Shown here: one piece after another, positions 58,901 through 64,000 of the stretch
Layout of the letters: each line of letters opens with the position of its first letter
Position numbering within the stretch: position 1 is the first letter of the stretch
Assembly (NCBI GenBank): GCA_949825045.1
Contig: OX463809.1
Location: 3,375,501-3,439,500, forward strand
Direction: 5' to 3'
Length of the DNA stretch: 64,000 nt
Source of the DNA: Argyresthia goedartella
Lineage: Eukaryota; Arthropoda; Insecta; Lepidoptera; Argyresthiidae
Made by a program: the position numbers and the translations under genes
The notes under the pieces: model-generated
What the model was told of the DNA's origin: nothing
Databases searched by the model: none
Seen by the model: the letters and a program-made list of their open reading frames with translations, nothing else

Positions 58901-59429
58901 GTCCTCGTGCGCCTGGATGTCGGCCTCGACGAGCTGGTGCTTCTTCATGAGGTTCTGCACGGACGCGAGATCCTTGCCCGAGTCTTCCGAGGTAAGAAGG
59001 CTCTCCACCTGTTACAATATAAACATAGCATATGAACCACTGAAAGAACTTATCAATCAATTAACTGTACTTTGAGAGGTATTATTCTGACAGTGTTTCT
59101 CCTATTAAAAGCATAAAAGTACTTCGTTCATAATAACATGACCTGTGAGTGTTATTTCTTTTCGTAAGTAACTCGAATTGCATTAGGAAACGCTGCTATT
59201 TTCTAGGCTCATTTAAAGAAGTTAACATCAGAAATAAGGGTTAGTGGTAGCAGAACAGGCAACATTAGCAGAACAGTGCGCCTGCGCCCACCTCTCCAAG
59301 CCAGAAGTCGAGGTCCTTGACCGCGGCGATGTAGGTGCGCTGCTTGTTCGCCTCCTTGAGCTTCAGCGACTTCTCAGTAGTTTTCTGCGTAAGGAACTCC
59401 CACTGGTCTGCGATAGATGCGAGACGTTT
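34927..59429 (-). CDS. alpha-Spec: Alpha-spectrin, C-terminal 16 coding exons (partial; 5' part outside)
   Basis: Alpha-spectrin forms antiparallel heterotetramers with beta-spectrin in the submembrane actin skeleton. Exons in transcript order: 59429-59292, 59008-58891, 57316-57115, 56902-56707, 55788-55667, 55102-54898, 44728-44524, 44137-43911, 42943-42830, 40174-40027, 39817-39703, 38587-38475, 38084-37935, 37691-37521, 36906-36737 and 35055-34927. All phases agree over 841 codons including TAA. Spectrin repeats are plain ([57 protein letters not shown]). The C terminus has the calmodulin-like region, with EF-hand loops [13 protein letters not shown] and [13 protein letters not shown], and ends THTLFQN. 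The text agrees closely with the Drosophila protein as I remember it. Two splice sites are weaker: the acceptor before 55788 and the donor after 58891 (GTCGGT). Introns hold at least eight transposon insertions; every exon is open. Confidence 0.95.
35095..36430 (-). mobile_element. LINE fragment, family B copy in the last alpha-spectrin intron
   Basis: Nearly the same text as 5800-7110: a broken RT ([10 protein letters not shown] near 36255, then frameshifted [15 protein letters not shown]), a C-terminal region with ELGWLP-type and LWNALP-type relics, and the same 3' UTR. It ends at about 35100 after the palindromic 3' motif and TGTGCAATAAA (minus strand). Small deletions distinguish it from the first copy. 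It sits in the same orientation as spectrin. Confidence 0.85.
39070..39277. mobile_element. Hairpin MITE in an alpha-spectrin intron
   Basis: Two arms of about 85 bases pair with few mismatches. The left arm (about 39071-39155) contains GAAGAATTTCGGTCATTA and CCTGTTATTACCTGTCTCTG; the right arm (about 39190-39276) is its complement. A short spacer lies between. There is no ORF. No clear target duplication was found. Confidence 0.7.
40290..41300 (+). mobile_element. Family B LINE, best-preserved C-terminal copy, in an alpha-spectrin intron
   Basis: A 313-codon open segment (to 41229) begins at the RT palm ([20 protein letters not shown], with YADD) and continues through [35 protein letters not shown] and [17 protein letters not shown] to [20 protein letters not shown] and a natural stop. 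It is 5'-truncated but otherwise undamaged. It is the reference against which the broken copies at 5800, 17118, 18124 and 35095 can be read. It is antisense to spectrin. Confidence 0.85.
41575..42088 (+). repeat. LINE-like 3' end fragment
   Basis: Ends with TTTGCTGGTAGAAATCTCTC, AGAGATAAGCTCGCCTTTG and GTGCAATAAAG, the same 3' series seen at 5800-5880 and 23300-23465. Upstream sequence has a short open stretch without a recognisable domain. Confidence 0.5.
42092..42332. repeat. Interspersed repeat, short copy
   Basis: Shares about 240 bases with 45108-45352 with few differences, from ACTAAAAAACAGGATAAAA to GACCGGTTTTTT. It lacks the left part present in the longer copy. Confidence 0.75.
42333..42829. 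other. Alpha-spectrin intron sequence, nothing identified
   Basis: AT-rich, with a short local direct repeat around TAAGCATATTTTTTGTAA (42363 and 42407). No gene or known element was recognised. Confidence 0.4.
43250..43465 (-). repeat. tRNA-derived SINE-like repeat
   Basis: The minus strand has a tRNA-like head with GCAGGTTCGAATCCTGACC, a good pol III B box, followed by a tail of repeat character. Confidence 0.55.
43675..43890 (+). repeat. tRNA-derived SINE-like repeat
   Basis: The plus strand has TGGCTCTGCGGTTGCGG as an A-box-like start and GTCCCGGGTTCGATCCCCGG as the B box. The non-tRNA tail (ATTTCTGGTTGCCACTACAC) is shared with the repeat at 22885-23095. It is not a functional tRNA gene because no clean cloverleaf can be drawn. 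Confidence 0.6.
44935..45352. repeat. Interspersed repeat with inverted GGTTCCGTACC ends
   Basis: Begins AGGGTTCCGTACCCGAAGGG and, near its right end, carries the complement GGTACGGAACCCTT (45302-45315), followed by TCGCACTTGACCGG and a T run. It contains a (CCGT)n stretch at 44990-45017. This matches, from memory, a very common short repeat of moth genomes. Its right 240 bases match 42092-42332. Confidence 0.7.
45353..45745. other. AT-rich intron sequence left of the BEL element
   Basis: No ORF or repeat was recognised between the interspersed repeat and the BEL target site. Confidence 0.4.
45751..45968 (+). repeat. 5' LTR of BEL element (218 bp)
   Basis: TG...CA ends. It contains a CTTTATAG motif (about 45788) and AATAAAGC (about 45869), candidates for a promoter element and a polyadenylation signal. 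Confidence 0.95.
45977..45987 (+). promoter_or_regulatory. Candidate tRNA primer-binding site of the BEL element
   Basis: TGGTCCTTCGA starts 8 bases after the 5' LTR. It is complementary to the 3' end TCGAAGGACCA, which I recall as that of eukaryotic tRNA-Tyr. The match is short (11 bases), so the tRNA assignment is tentative. Confidence 0.55.
46325..46605 (+). repeat. Leader tandem repeats of the BEL element
   Basis: Three degenerate units of about 90-120 bases share ACTGCCTTCGGGATTT, GTGTCGGGATTCTACT, CTGCCCGGCGCTACGA and AACTGCGG. They fill the last part of the untranslated leader just before the start codon. Confidence 0.75.
46633..54009 (+). CDS. BEL/Pao gag-pol-env-like polyprotein (2458 aa, uninterrupted)
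   Basis: The start is ATG 46633 in a near-ideal context (ACCATGG); the frame's upstream extension lacks ATG. Order of domains: a charged N-terminal region; a gag-type DUF1759-like region (about 225-380, [11 protein letters not shown]); Cys/His knuckles (about 450-520); an aspartic protease with DQGSQ at 564-568; reverse transcriptase with YMDD at 960-963; RNase H-like [10 protein letters not shown]; an integrase HHCC region, then catalytic Asp1521, Asp1587 and Glu1640; a DUF5641-like C-terminal region; an env-like region. The env-like part has a signal-like hydrophobic stretch (about 1843-1862), a furin-type RKKR at 1959-1962 followed by a Gly/Phe-rich segment, Cys-rich sequence, and a transmembrane segment near 2385-2408. 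It resembles insect F-type fusion proteins. No stop or frameshift separates the parts, so processing must be proteolytic. Confidence 0.93.
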   Translation: MDTNFDEIIARQERTFEEIKRICTNFKKDGADRKTSDYLTKRITALEVHWKEFLENDAILQTMESQDITYFVDNVFEITKRSYEETKQAMQQCQAKPTIHTPKIVETGETSSLGTFGLPKSTPQPPPRTTENSTSQKDELLRQQQCNFNALHRAVGKINLETMTEKWDLEDHLSILKSKWESIDKIHWKLDNLLRGSNQTYDNEYAKWEEIYDNYRRKIQQKIWESMHYQKSTPKIELPEFSGNYNQWISFKDLFLETIHSNPLISKTQKMQHLKTKLKGEAERLVQHLSVSAENYESCWELLNNRYNNLRLLFTSYINTILNQPAIQQPNAYNLKKLHDTTLECLSALSNIGIATETWDPLIVHLVQQKLDAATYSEYLKNLKNPRELPGLEDFIKFLEMKFMAFETLQNRNNNQPITSSSQHATHKNNYERGSSNYKKTEKATKTYHTALRNCPICKTNHVLMFCSKFRAMEFAERKTTVAKLRLCKNCLYSHGDKQCTSTKNCLICKGSHHTLLCDKQNQNRSQQVSTHVTNENGEVLLATAQLQVKTGDGTYLTLRALVDQGSQVTLMTENAAQQLRLPRRKMSAVITGVGTTMGNCKGKLQLDCKSIHNNNYEFQLEALIMKRLISNLPNSTFNKPTWDHLDNVKLADPDFNVSGPIDILLGANVFSEILLDGVLKSDNNSPVAQQTKLGWILCGNVKTYHCLVTINELEDLTRFWESEEICTNYATNEEDYCEKHYQETTERLSDGRYVVKMPLKPEINEKLGISKPQAISQFLQLEKKMLRNENFGLQYKQFIDEYTELGHMKPVTPCAEKQLEAFLPHHGVIREDSTTTKLRVVFNASMKTTTKHSLNDLMEKGTNLQKDIQELIINWRSYRYVLTADIEKMYRMILIHEDQQPLQKIIWRRQYRLQEMQLCTVTYGTKSAPFLAMRTLKQLALDEAHEFPEAARVIQNNFYMDDLICGSDTAAEAKLLQQQLTTLLLRGGFNLRKWSSNEETILENLSEDQRSHKGVFTFKQEESIKTLGLNYSPSRDVFLFNWNLPQLGANKLTKRSLLSDISKLYDPLGWLSPTVIKAKLLFQRVWVSQIEWDECLPTDIEAEWRQLREDFPNINRLSLPRWLAGINDVIEVHGFCDASEKAYACVIYSRTTNENGEYVITMIAAKTRVAPLNNKTTLPRLELCGALLLAKLMEKLRIALPEKTLHATCWTDSTVVLAWLQGDITRWDKYVANRVATITNIVPATQWRHVRTEENSADCATRGLSPSQLLQFNLWWEGPQWLTKHNYEEIIKNTSGMFTTDNERIATRSCYTTQAANEATWITALVDKCSTMTRVIRVVSWVLRFKTKLRNKDASADHGYLSTKELNDATNLIIQHVQRQHFYEDIRDLEKNGTVGSKSKLLNLRPYVNQNGILRVGGRLQNSALPSEMKHPAVIPHAGKLTQLIIDHAHKQTLHGGARLTLAQTRQKYWIISGNRAVKKQLTKCVRCHRFKPHRNEQIMGDLPQSRVTPSRPFTNTGIDFTGFVDVKINKGRGVKTCKGYICIFICMATKAVHIELVSDLSTETFLAALKRMCAKRGTPKHIFSDNGTNLLGASRILKKEFQQFKTMMSEDFFDGISKLKIEWHFNAPIWPTAGGLWEAAVKSLKYHLKRVLGEQKLTYEQFSTLLAEIKACMNSRPLCPLTESIDDLEYLTPGHFITGGPTMLLPQGEINEERALDLRNKWKQTELMHQHFWKRWSSEYLHQLQVRSKWQRANKNLEEGDLVLIKENNLPPGKWALGKVLQLHPGNDGYVRVATIKTKGGILKRPITKLAPLPANEDVKEVKTDTRKGPELKRRRTRPTCSLVTLALIMLLSLITGTQAAQEQRYNVTTISNHHPIYYDEIGKLQLIHDEWKILVYYNLTTYWKGTENLQNFLKIMEGDCSRLEKSMCEPTINQLYHELHLLNEYNKLLLNQHLSRKKRGFFNGIGSLARTLFGTLDEEFAIKYQNDIENIQTNEKYVLELMRNQTTIIEAENNIMKKNDKFMNTQFHMLNTFVHETNSTITQIGSRVAEIFTMNNLNAAAITASLIMSNLQRTQDMLINSLADIHKGHIDMHLFTPKQLIEQLYVISGGMPNRLSLPVKNIQQDINELYKLIYVKARITENYLLFELHIPLTSEDNYMIYRVLPLPIQRESETRMVETSTEYLAINFRKNTYVLMGEEDIRQCIILNDEVYLCNAYHPVYYLHDGNAPCEAKIFSQQTSLPCDTQTVQCKDNWIKLHKANIWLYVCCSSCLLRIICDDKLSSTTVSGIGQILLSQGCILQKKEATIYSFNVFGNNIQMESDIAVPIMNSPINDMVNVSLKNIHLNMATNTSGELARIDRKLRMQKNSEQLPTHLSVHDVYHYTITSVLGIIATIIALYLLTKRCCNRTRARNYNDKQRSPENMGIELQEISTDKPEAARPRQTEKGRFDLSGLL
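54209..54426 (+). repeat. 3' LTR of BEL element (218 bp)
   Basis: Same length and, by eye, the same sequence as the 5' LTR. No polypurine tract directly precedes it. Instead a TTGGCAGCATGT motif occurs at the boundary and again near 54140. Confidence 0.95.
54436..54572. mobile_element. Small inverted-repeat element (MITE-like)
   Basis: The ends TGTGTCACTCAGGAGCAAA (54440) and TTTGCTCCCTTGTGACACA (to about 54571) are near-perfect complements around a roughly 95-base core. There is no ORF. It directly abuts the BEL target site. Confidence 0.55.
55816..56706. other. Alpha-spectrin intron with one short hairpin
   Basis: No gene was recognised. The only structure seen is the inverted repeat at 56536-56593. 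Confidence 0.45.
56536..56593. repeat. 58-base near-perfect hairpin
   Basis: Arms of about 26 bases (GATTTGGAGCGTTGATA and following) pair with one or two mismatches around a 6-base loop. It could be a miniature element or a structured RNA. Confidence 0.7.
57545..58720 (-). mobile_element. Degraded non-LTR RT fragment in an alpha-spectrin intron
   Basis: Minus-strand blocks are [20 protein letters not shown] (FADD catalytic pair, near 58600), [13 protein letters not shown], then frameshifted text with [20 protein letters not shown] and [13 protein letters not shown] (near 58200). Many stops are present. It lies in the same orientation as spectrin. The clade is CR1- or jockey-like and it differs from families A and B. 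Confidence 0.75.
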
Positions 59430-59989
59430 CTGTGAACGGACATAAGGGAGTTAGCACACGGATTTTTAATATTTTAAAAGTGCTCTCTGGGGAAGAAATG
59501 CCGTCCAATGGCTGCTGATACGGTTCCCTCTGCAACGTAGACGTAGTAGCGACCAAACGCATTCCTAAAGGTATGAATACTTTCTTTCTGAAGCAGCCGC
59601 AAACGTATCCATCAAGTGTGCGAATTTTAGAAAATATTTTTCGACAATCATTCCATATAAGGCGTACAAAATACAACCTGGGGGGTTACCACAACGTCTT
59701 ATGCCGATTCAGATTAAGAACCTAATTTGATCCGCAAAATTACCGTGACCGTCTTAAAACAAGTCTTGGCATTAGGTAAATAAAGCCCATTATGGCGAAT
59801 TGGAATGGAAATGGTTGCCATGGTGATGTTCTTGTTTTGCACCTAATTTGAATCGGAAAAAGATTGTGATAACCCCCCTGTCCAACATGTAAGAATACAT
59901 GACATTGGCGAAATTAACCAAGTTGTTAGACCGCCCCTATAAAGGAAGATTACCCAAAACTTTTTGGTAGAGGGCAGCGGAAAGTTCTA
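59430..59989. other. Sequence between the last visible spectrin exon and the right-end LINE
   Basis: No exon matching spectrin repeats and no other gene was recognised. The 5' boundary of the right-end LINE probably lies in or just after this stretch, but I cannot place it because its 3' end and target duplication are outside the window. Confidence 0.4.
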
Positions 59990-60029
59990 TGGGTATTGAC
60001 AATTCATTTATCAGTATTGTCAATACCCA
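59990..60029. repeat. 14-base perfect inverted repeat
   Basis: TGGGTATTGACAAT (59990-60003) and its complement (60016-60029) flank a 12-base loop about 190 bases upstream of the LINE ORF1. It may be part of the LINE 5' UTR. Confidence 0.7.
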
Positions 60030-60215
60030 TTAATGTATGTTTATTATCTACAGACTTTTAGCGCCCCCTTTACGTGGAACTACTTGAATTAAGTGTATGC
60101 ATTCGGTCACGGGCGTATACGTCAGTGGTCGACGAGCCGTCGTCGCAGATGGTCGCCTGACGGGTATTTAATCCTCTCGTGTCGGACCGCCAGCCGACCG
60201 GTCCGAGCAACGGCA

Positions 60216-61493
60216 ATGACCTCTAATATTGTGAAGTGCACTTCGTGCAATATTGTTATTAATGAATTGCTTTCCTTTATTCAAAATAAAGTGGATGTGA
60301 TGGATGAAGTGTCCCTAGTGCAAATATGTACCTCTTCATTCTCGGCTGAGGAAATTGCGGCGGCAAAGAATTTGCTGTTTCAATCTGTTGCTACCTCCAA
60401 GCGAAACATAACGCGCAAGCGGGAAGGTAAAGAAGGAAGAGCACTAAATGACATTATCAGTCTCCTGAAGGGAATAGACCCGGAGCAAGTACCGATTTTT
60501 GTGGCCAGAAATCTTCAAAAGTTACCGCCGATTACATTTGACCATGTCGATGTGACCAGGCTGTTGAAAGATATGTTAGTGATGCAAAAAGACATACAAA
60601 GCATCAAGGAAAGCTACGCTACCACGGGTGACCTAGCAGCGTTGAGGGACGATATGGTCTATATGAGGACGGCGTCTATAATTAACGAACAGGACCAAAT
60701 GAATATCAACACCAGAAGGGGTGGCTACATAAATGACAGTGTGGGCCTAAACTGTGACAGTGGACCTGTTGGGCTACCACCATTATTTGATAAAACAGAT
60801 GACATGCATAACAGCGATGAGTCACTGAACTCGATCCGCGAGGTGAATGACCTCGGCGCCCCAGACTATGCTACTGTCGCTAAGCGATCGGAACGGCGGC
60901 GCCGGCGCGTGGAGGCCCGACGAGAAAGCGCGGTTTCGACATGTGAAGCCACCAATCAGCGCTTTGAGGCCTCACTACAGCGACGTGATACGAGTAAGCG
61001 TGTTGATGTGTCATCGCCACAGCGCACTCAAGCTAATAAGGCGATAGAATGCGAAGGCGCGCAACTGCAACCAAATGAGGAGTGGACTCTTGTGCAAAGT
61101 AAACGCAAAAAGGCCCTGAAAAAGTTCACAGGTCAGAAAGGTAAGGCAAAGGTCAAGCCTGACTGCAAATTTCGGGCAGCGGATATCCAAATTCCTATCT
61201 TTATTTATAATGTGAATAAGGAGACATCCGAAAATGACATTGCAGAGTATGTTGGCGCTCAGATGCAGATTGTAGTGCATCCTGAAAAGGTAAAGACGAG
61301 GTTTGAAAAGAAGTACAATTCTTTCAAATTGTATATACCTAAATGTAAGCTGTCATTATTTATTGATGACGCACTTTGGCCAGAAGATGTATTCTTCAGA
61401 AGGTACTATACATTTACACCGCGGGTGAAAAGTGCTTCTAAGGCAGTCCTGGTAGACACCGCAACTATTGGGAATAATCGTGCAGAAAATTAA
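60216..61493 (+). CDS. LINE ORF1 protein (425 aa), right-end element
   Basis: The start is ATG 60216 (MTSNIVKCTSC); the frame is open further upstream without an ATG. The product has a short Cys pair at the N terminus and a helical region with QICTSSFSAEEIAAAKNLLF and FDHVDVTRLLKDML. A basic, Gln/Arg-rich middle follows, then a C-terminal region (IPIFIYNVNKETSENDI, FKLYIPKCKLSLF) that could bind nucleic acid. ORF1 proteins of this kind recur next to Zenon/CR1-like ORF2 proteins in moths, and are presumed to package the RNA. There is no zinc knuckle. The stop is three bases before the ATG of ORF2. The ORF is complete. Confidence 0.8.
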   Translation: MTSNIVKCTSCNIVINELLSFIQNKVDVMDEVSLVQICTSSFSAEEIAAAKNLLFQSVATSKRNITRKREGKEGRALNDIISLLKGIDPEQVPIFVARNLQKLPPITFDHVDVTRLLKDMLVMQKDIQSIKESYATTGDLAALRDDMVYMRTASIINEQDQMNINTRRGGYINDSVGLNCDSGPVGLPPLFDKTDDMHNSDESLNSIREVNDLGAPDYATVAKRSERRRRRVEARRESAVSTCEATNQRFEASLQRRDTSKRVDVSSPQRTQANKAIECEGAQLQPNEEWTLVQSKRKKALKKFTGQKGKAKVKPDCKFRAADIQIPIFIYNVNKETSENDIAEYVGAQMQIVVHPEKVKTRFEKKYNSFKLYIPKCKLSLFIDDALWPEDVFFRRYYTFTPRVKSASKAVLVDTATIGNNRAEN

Positions 61494-61495
61494 AC

Positions 61496-64000
61496 ATGTT
61501 TTTAATAATGGATAGTAAACAAACGGATACATGCAAGCCTATTAGCTTTAATTGCAAAATGACAAGCTATAACTGCCAGTCAGTAAAGAGTAGCGTTGAT
61601 CATGTTAGAATGTTGTGTTTAACATCTGACATCGTGGCCCTACAGGAAACATGGCTAATGCCCTTTGACATCCCATATCTGAGTTCCATACATCCTGAGT
61701 TCGCGGCAACAGGCGTATCTGCAGTGGATGTGACGGCGGGTATCCTGCGGGGGAGACCATATGGAGGAGTCGCGATCTTATGGAGAAAAAGTGCTTTTGA
61801 GATGGTCAATGTGATAAAGTGTAAAAGTGTGCGTCTCGCTGCCATACAATGTACGGTAAATAACCGGTCTTTTCTGATATTTTCAGTGTATATGCCTACA
61901 AACTCAGTGACAACGTTACCAGAATTTACAGAGTGCTTATCTGAAATGAATGCTATCATTGAGAGCTTAGACGTGGCAACTGTGTACATGTTAGGGGACT
62001 TTAATGCTCATCCTGGTGAGTTATTTTGTGATGACTTATTGCAATTCTGTGCGGATCAAAAGTGGTTATGCGCGGACTTTGAAGTTTTAGGAATAGACTC
62101 GGATGCATACACATATATAAGTGATGCACATGGTTGTAAAAGATGGTTAGACCATTGTCTGGTAACTGGTTCTGCATATAAATCCATTACAAATGTTAAA
62201 ATATGTTATGATGTATCGTGGTCGGACCACATTCCAATAGAAATAACATGTGATTTTAAAGTGTTACCACGTAGCAATAAATTATTATATATGAAACAAA
62301 ACAATGTTCTTTGGGGGGAGAGAGATACCGAGCAAATATGTAAATATAGAAATATTTGTATGTTACACCTAAAAGAAATCGATTTTCCGACTGAACTCAG
62401 GGAGTGTAGTGAACAAATTTGTCATAATCCAGAACATAGAGATATAATTCGACATATGTATAACAGAACTATAGAGATATTAAGTGAGGCTGCTGCATCT
62501 AGTCACAGTATAAACAGTAATAATAGACTAAGAAAGAAATCATATATAACAGGATGGAATAAATATGTTAAGGAAGCTCACGGAGAGGCAAGGCTTAATT
62601 TTCAAAATTGGAGGTTACAAAACAAGCCAGATTCTGGCCCTATCTATGAGAAGATGAAAATATCTAGAAAAATATTCAAAAATAAACTTAAATGGTGTCA
62701 AAAAAATTCCGAGCAAATAAAAATGGACATTCTAGCCACTAGTCATGATAATAAAGATTTTTCAAAATTCTGGAAACAGACCAATAAACTTAACCCTAAG
62801 CCCACCCCCCCTGTGAATGTCAACGGTCTTACGGACCATCATGATATAGCAAATCTGTTTAAAAATAACTTTCACGTTGAACCAGTTATTAGGTCTGAAA
62901 CATGTTTTGGGTCCGACTCTCAGGCCTGCGTGTCGCATGACAAACCACTGCGATTTACATATAAACAAGTCAATGTAGCCATCAGACATATGAAGCGTGG
63001 TAAGTCACCGGGACACGATGGTCTGAGTGTTGAACATTTGAAATGTGCAGGCCCTCATTTGCCTAGAGTACTTAAAATGTTATTTAATTTCTGTATTGGT
63101 CACTCTTACCTTCCAGAGAATTTAATGAGAACCATAGTAGTGCCTATTGTGAAGAATAGAACAGGAGATGCGTCTGATAAAGACAACTATAGACCAATAT
63201 CCTTGGCAACTGCATTGGCTAAGGTGCTGGATAGTTTGCTTGACAGTCAGTTGAAACAACATCTTAATTTGCACGATGCGCAGTTCGGTTTCAGACCTGG
63301 ACTGTCCACGGAGAGTGCAATTTTGTGTCTTAAGCAAACTGTCCAGTACTATACGGACAGGAAGACGCCCGTCTATGCTTGTTTTCTTGACCTGTCGAAG
63401 GCCTTTGATCTTGTCTCATACGATGTGCTATGGAAAAAGTTGAGTCTTACGGGTCTACCTGATGAGCTAGTTTCTGTTTTTAGGTACTGGTACCAAAATC
63501 AAACAAATGCTGTGAGGTGGGTGGGCTCACTTAGTGATACTTACACACTTGACTGTGGTGTAAGACAAGGTGGACTGACGTCTCCCACTTTATTTAATCT
63601 CTATGTAAATGAGTTGATTGAGGAACTGAGCAGCACTAGAATAGGATGCTCCATTGACGGCACCATGGTCAATAACATCTCATATGCGGATGATATGGTG
63701 CTGCTGAGTCCCTCAGTCAACGCACTGAGAAAACTCTTGGGAATCTGTGAGTCATATGCTGCGGCCCACGGACTCAGGTACAATGTGAAGAAAAGTGAAA
63801 TGATGGTGTTCCGATCTGGTAGTAACACAGTTGAAAATATTCCTGTCGTATCACTGTGTGGATCACCTCTTAAGAGAGTAACACAGTTCAAGTACCTGGG
63901 TCACGTGGTCACGGATGGACTTACAGATGACCTGGATATTGAAAGGGAGCGCAGGGCGATGGCGGTCAGATGCAATATGTTGGCACGCAGGTTTGCTAGG
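61496..64000 (+). CDS. LINE ORF2: endonuclease and reverse transcriptase, open to the window edge
   Basis: I translated this frame from ATG 61496 to 64000 without meeting a stop: 835 codons, running off the window. The endonuclease has TSYNCQSVKSS, IVALQETWLM, MLGDFNAHPG and WSDHIPIEI. The RT has KRGKSPGHDGLSVEHLK, NYRPISLATALAKVLD, CFLDLSKAFDLVSY, RQGGLTSPTLFNLYVN and ISYADDMVLLSPS, then FKYLGHVVTDGL. All catalytic acids (ETW, GDFN, SDH, the Asp of DLSKAF, YADD) are present. The style resembles the Zenon lineage of CR1 elements, tentatively. Together with an intact ORF1 just upstream this may be a young, possibly active copy. It lies antisense to alpha-spectrin and beyond its last visible exon. 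Confidence 0.88.
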   Translation, partial: MFLIMDSKQTDTCKPISFNCKMTSYNCQSVKSSVDHVRMLCLTSDIVALQETWLMPFDIPYLSSIHPEFAATGVSAVDVTAGILRGRPYGGVAILWRKSAFEMVNVIKCKSVRLAAIQCTVNNRSFLIFSVYMPTNSVTTLPEFTECLSEMNAIIESLDVATVYMLGDFNAHPGELFCDDLLQFCADQKWLCADFEVLGIDSDAYTYISDAHGCKRWLDHCLVTGSAYKSITNVKICYDVSWSDHIPIEITCDFKVLPRSNKLLYMKQNNVLWGERDTEQICKYRNICMLHLKEIDFPTELRECSEQICHNPEHRDIIRHMYNRTIEILSEAAASSHSINSNNRLRKKSYITGWNKYVKEAHGEARLNFQNWRLQNKPDSGPIYEKMKISRKIFKNKLKWCQKNSEQIKMDILATSHDNKDFSKFWKQTNKLNPKPTPPVNVNGLTDHHDIANLFKNNFHVEPVIRSETCFGSDSQACVSHDKPLRFTYKQVNVAIRHMKRGKSPGHDGLSVEHLKCAGPHLPRVLKMLFNFCIGHSYLPENLMRTIVVPIVKNRTGDASDKDNYRPISLATALAKVLDSLLDSQLKQHLNLHDAQFGFRPGLSTESAILCLKQTVQYYTDRKTPVYACFLDLSKAFDLVSYDVLWKKLSLTGLPDELVSVFRYWYQNQTNAVRWVGSLSDTYTLDCGVRQGGLTSPTLFNLYVNELIEELSSTRIGCSIDGTMVNNISYADDMVLLSPSVNALRKLLGICESYAAAHGLRYNVKKSEMMVFRSGSNTVENIPVVSLCGSPLKRVTQFKYLGHVVTDGLTDDLDIERERRAMAVRCNMLARRFAR

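Noticed and set aside
1..64000. CRISPR arrays, operons or bacterial-type systems
   Set aside because: No regularly spaced repeats of that type; the window is clearly animal DNA with spliced genes and retrotransposons.

Overview
The window looks like a gene-poor, transposon-rich stretch of an insect chromosome, most likely a moth or butterfly (Lepidoptera). Reasons: multi-exon genes with GT-AG introns; alpha-spectrin and TTK/Mps1 exons of animal type; many non-LTR retrotransposons, tRNA-derived SINE-like repeats and small inverted-repeat elements of kinds I associate with Lepidoptera; and a BEL/Pao element with an insect-type env-like domain. The order-level call is an inference from familiarity with these repeats, not from a search.

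Three host genes are visible. (1) 300-1267, minus strand: first coding exon of an unrecognised, charged, probably nuclear protein that continues off the left edge. (2) 24937-32905, plus strand: a complete TTK/Mps1 mitotic checkpoint kinase in seven coding exons, all phases consistent (565 aa). (3) 34927-59429, minus strand: the last 16 coding exons of alpha-spectrin (840 aa, phases consistent throughout), ending with the EF-hand region. TTK and alpha-spectrin are convergent, about 2 kb apart.

Nearly everything else is mobile DNA. 2.4-7.1 kb holds two decayed non-LTR elements, and 7.25-7.76 kb a nested fold-back element. 8.0-21.0 kb is one nested complex. A composite LINE-derived unit in minus orientation (8010-20975) was hit at its centre by a second copy of itself in plus orientation (18034-20609, 15-bp target duplication). 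Both copies carry the same hAT-like MITE. In the outer copy that MITE was later split by a CR1-like LINE (9246-17033), whose ORF1 was then split by an LTR element with 857-bp LTRs (10334-13401). 21.0-24.5 kb is a decayed PIF/Harbinger-like transposon littered with LINE and SINE fragments, abutting the 5' side of TTK.

The TTK introns contain RTE-like and CR1-like fragments, a LINE copy and a lone Crypton-like exon. The alpha-spectrin introns contain at least eight insertions. The largest is a BEL/Pao element (45751-54426) with 218-bp LTRs that look identical, a 5-bp target duplication and one uninterrupted 2458-codon gag-pol-env-like frame, antisense to spectrin. The right end (about 59.9 kb to the edge) is a LINE whose two ORFs are both open; ORF2 runs off the window.

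The host genes show no functional link to each other beyond position. The main interest is the readable order of insertion events and two elements (BEL and right-edge LINE) that look recent.
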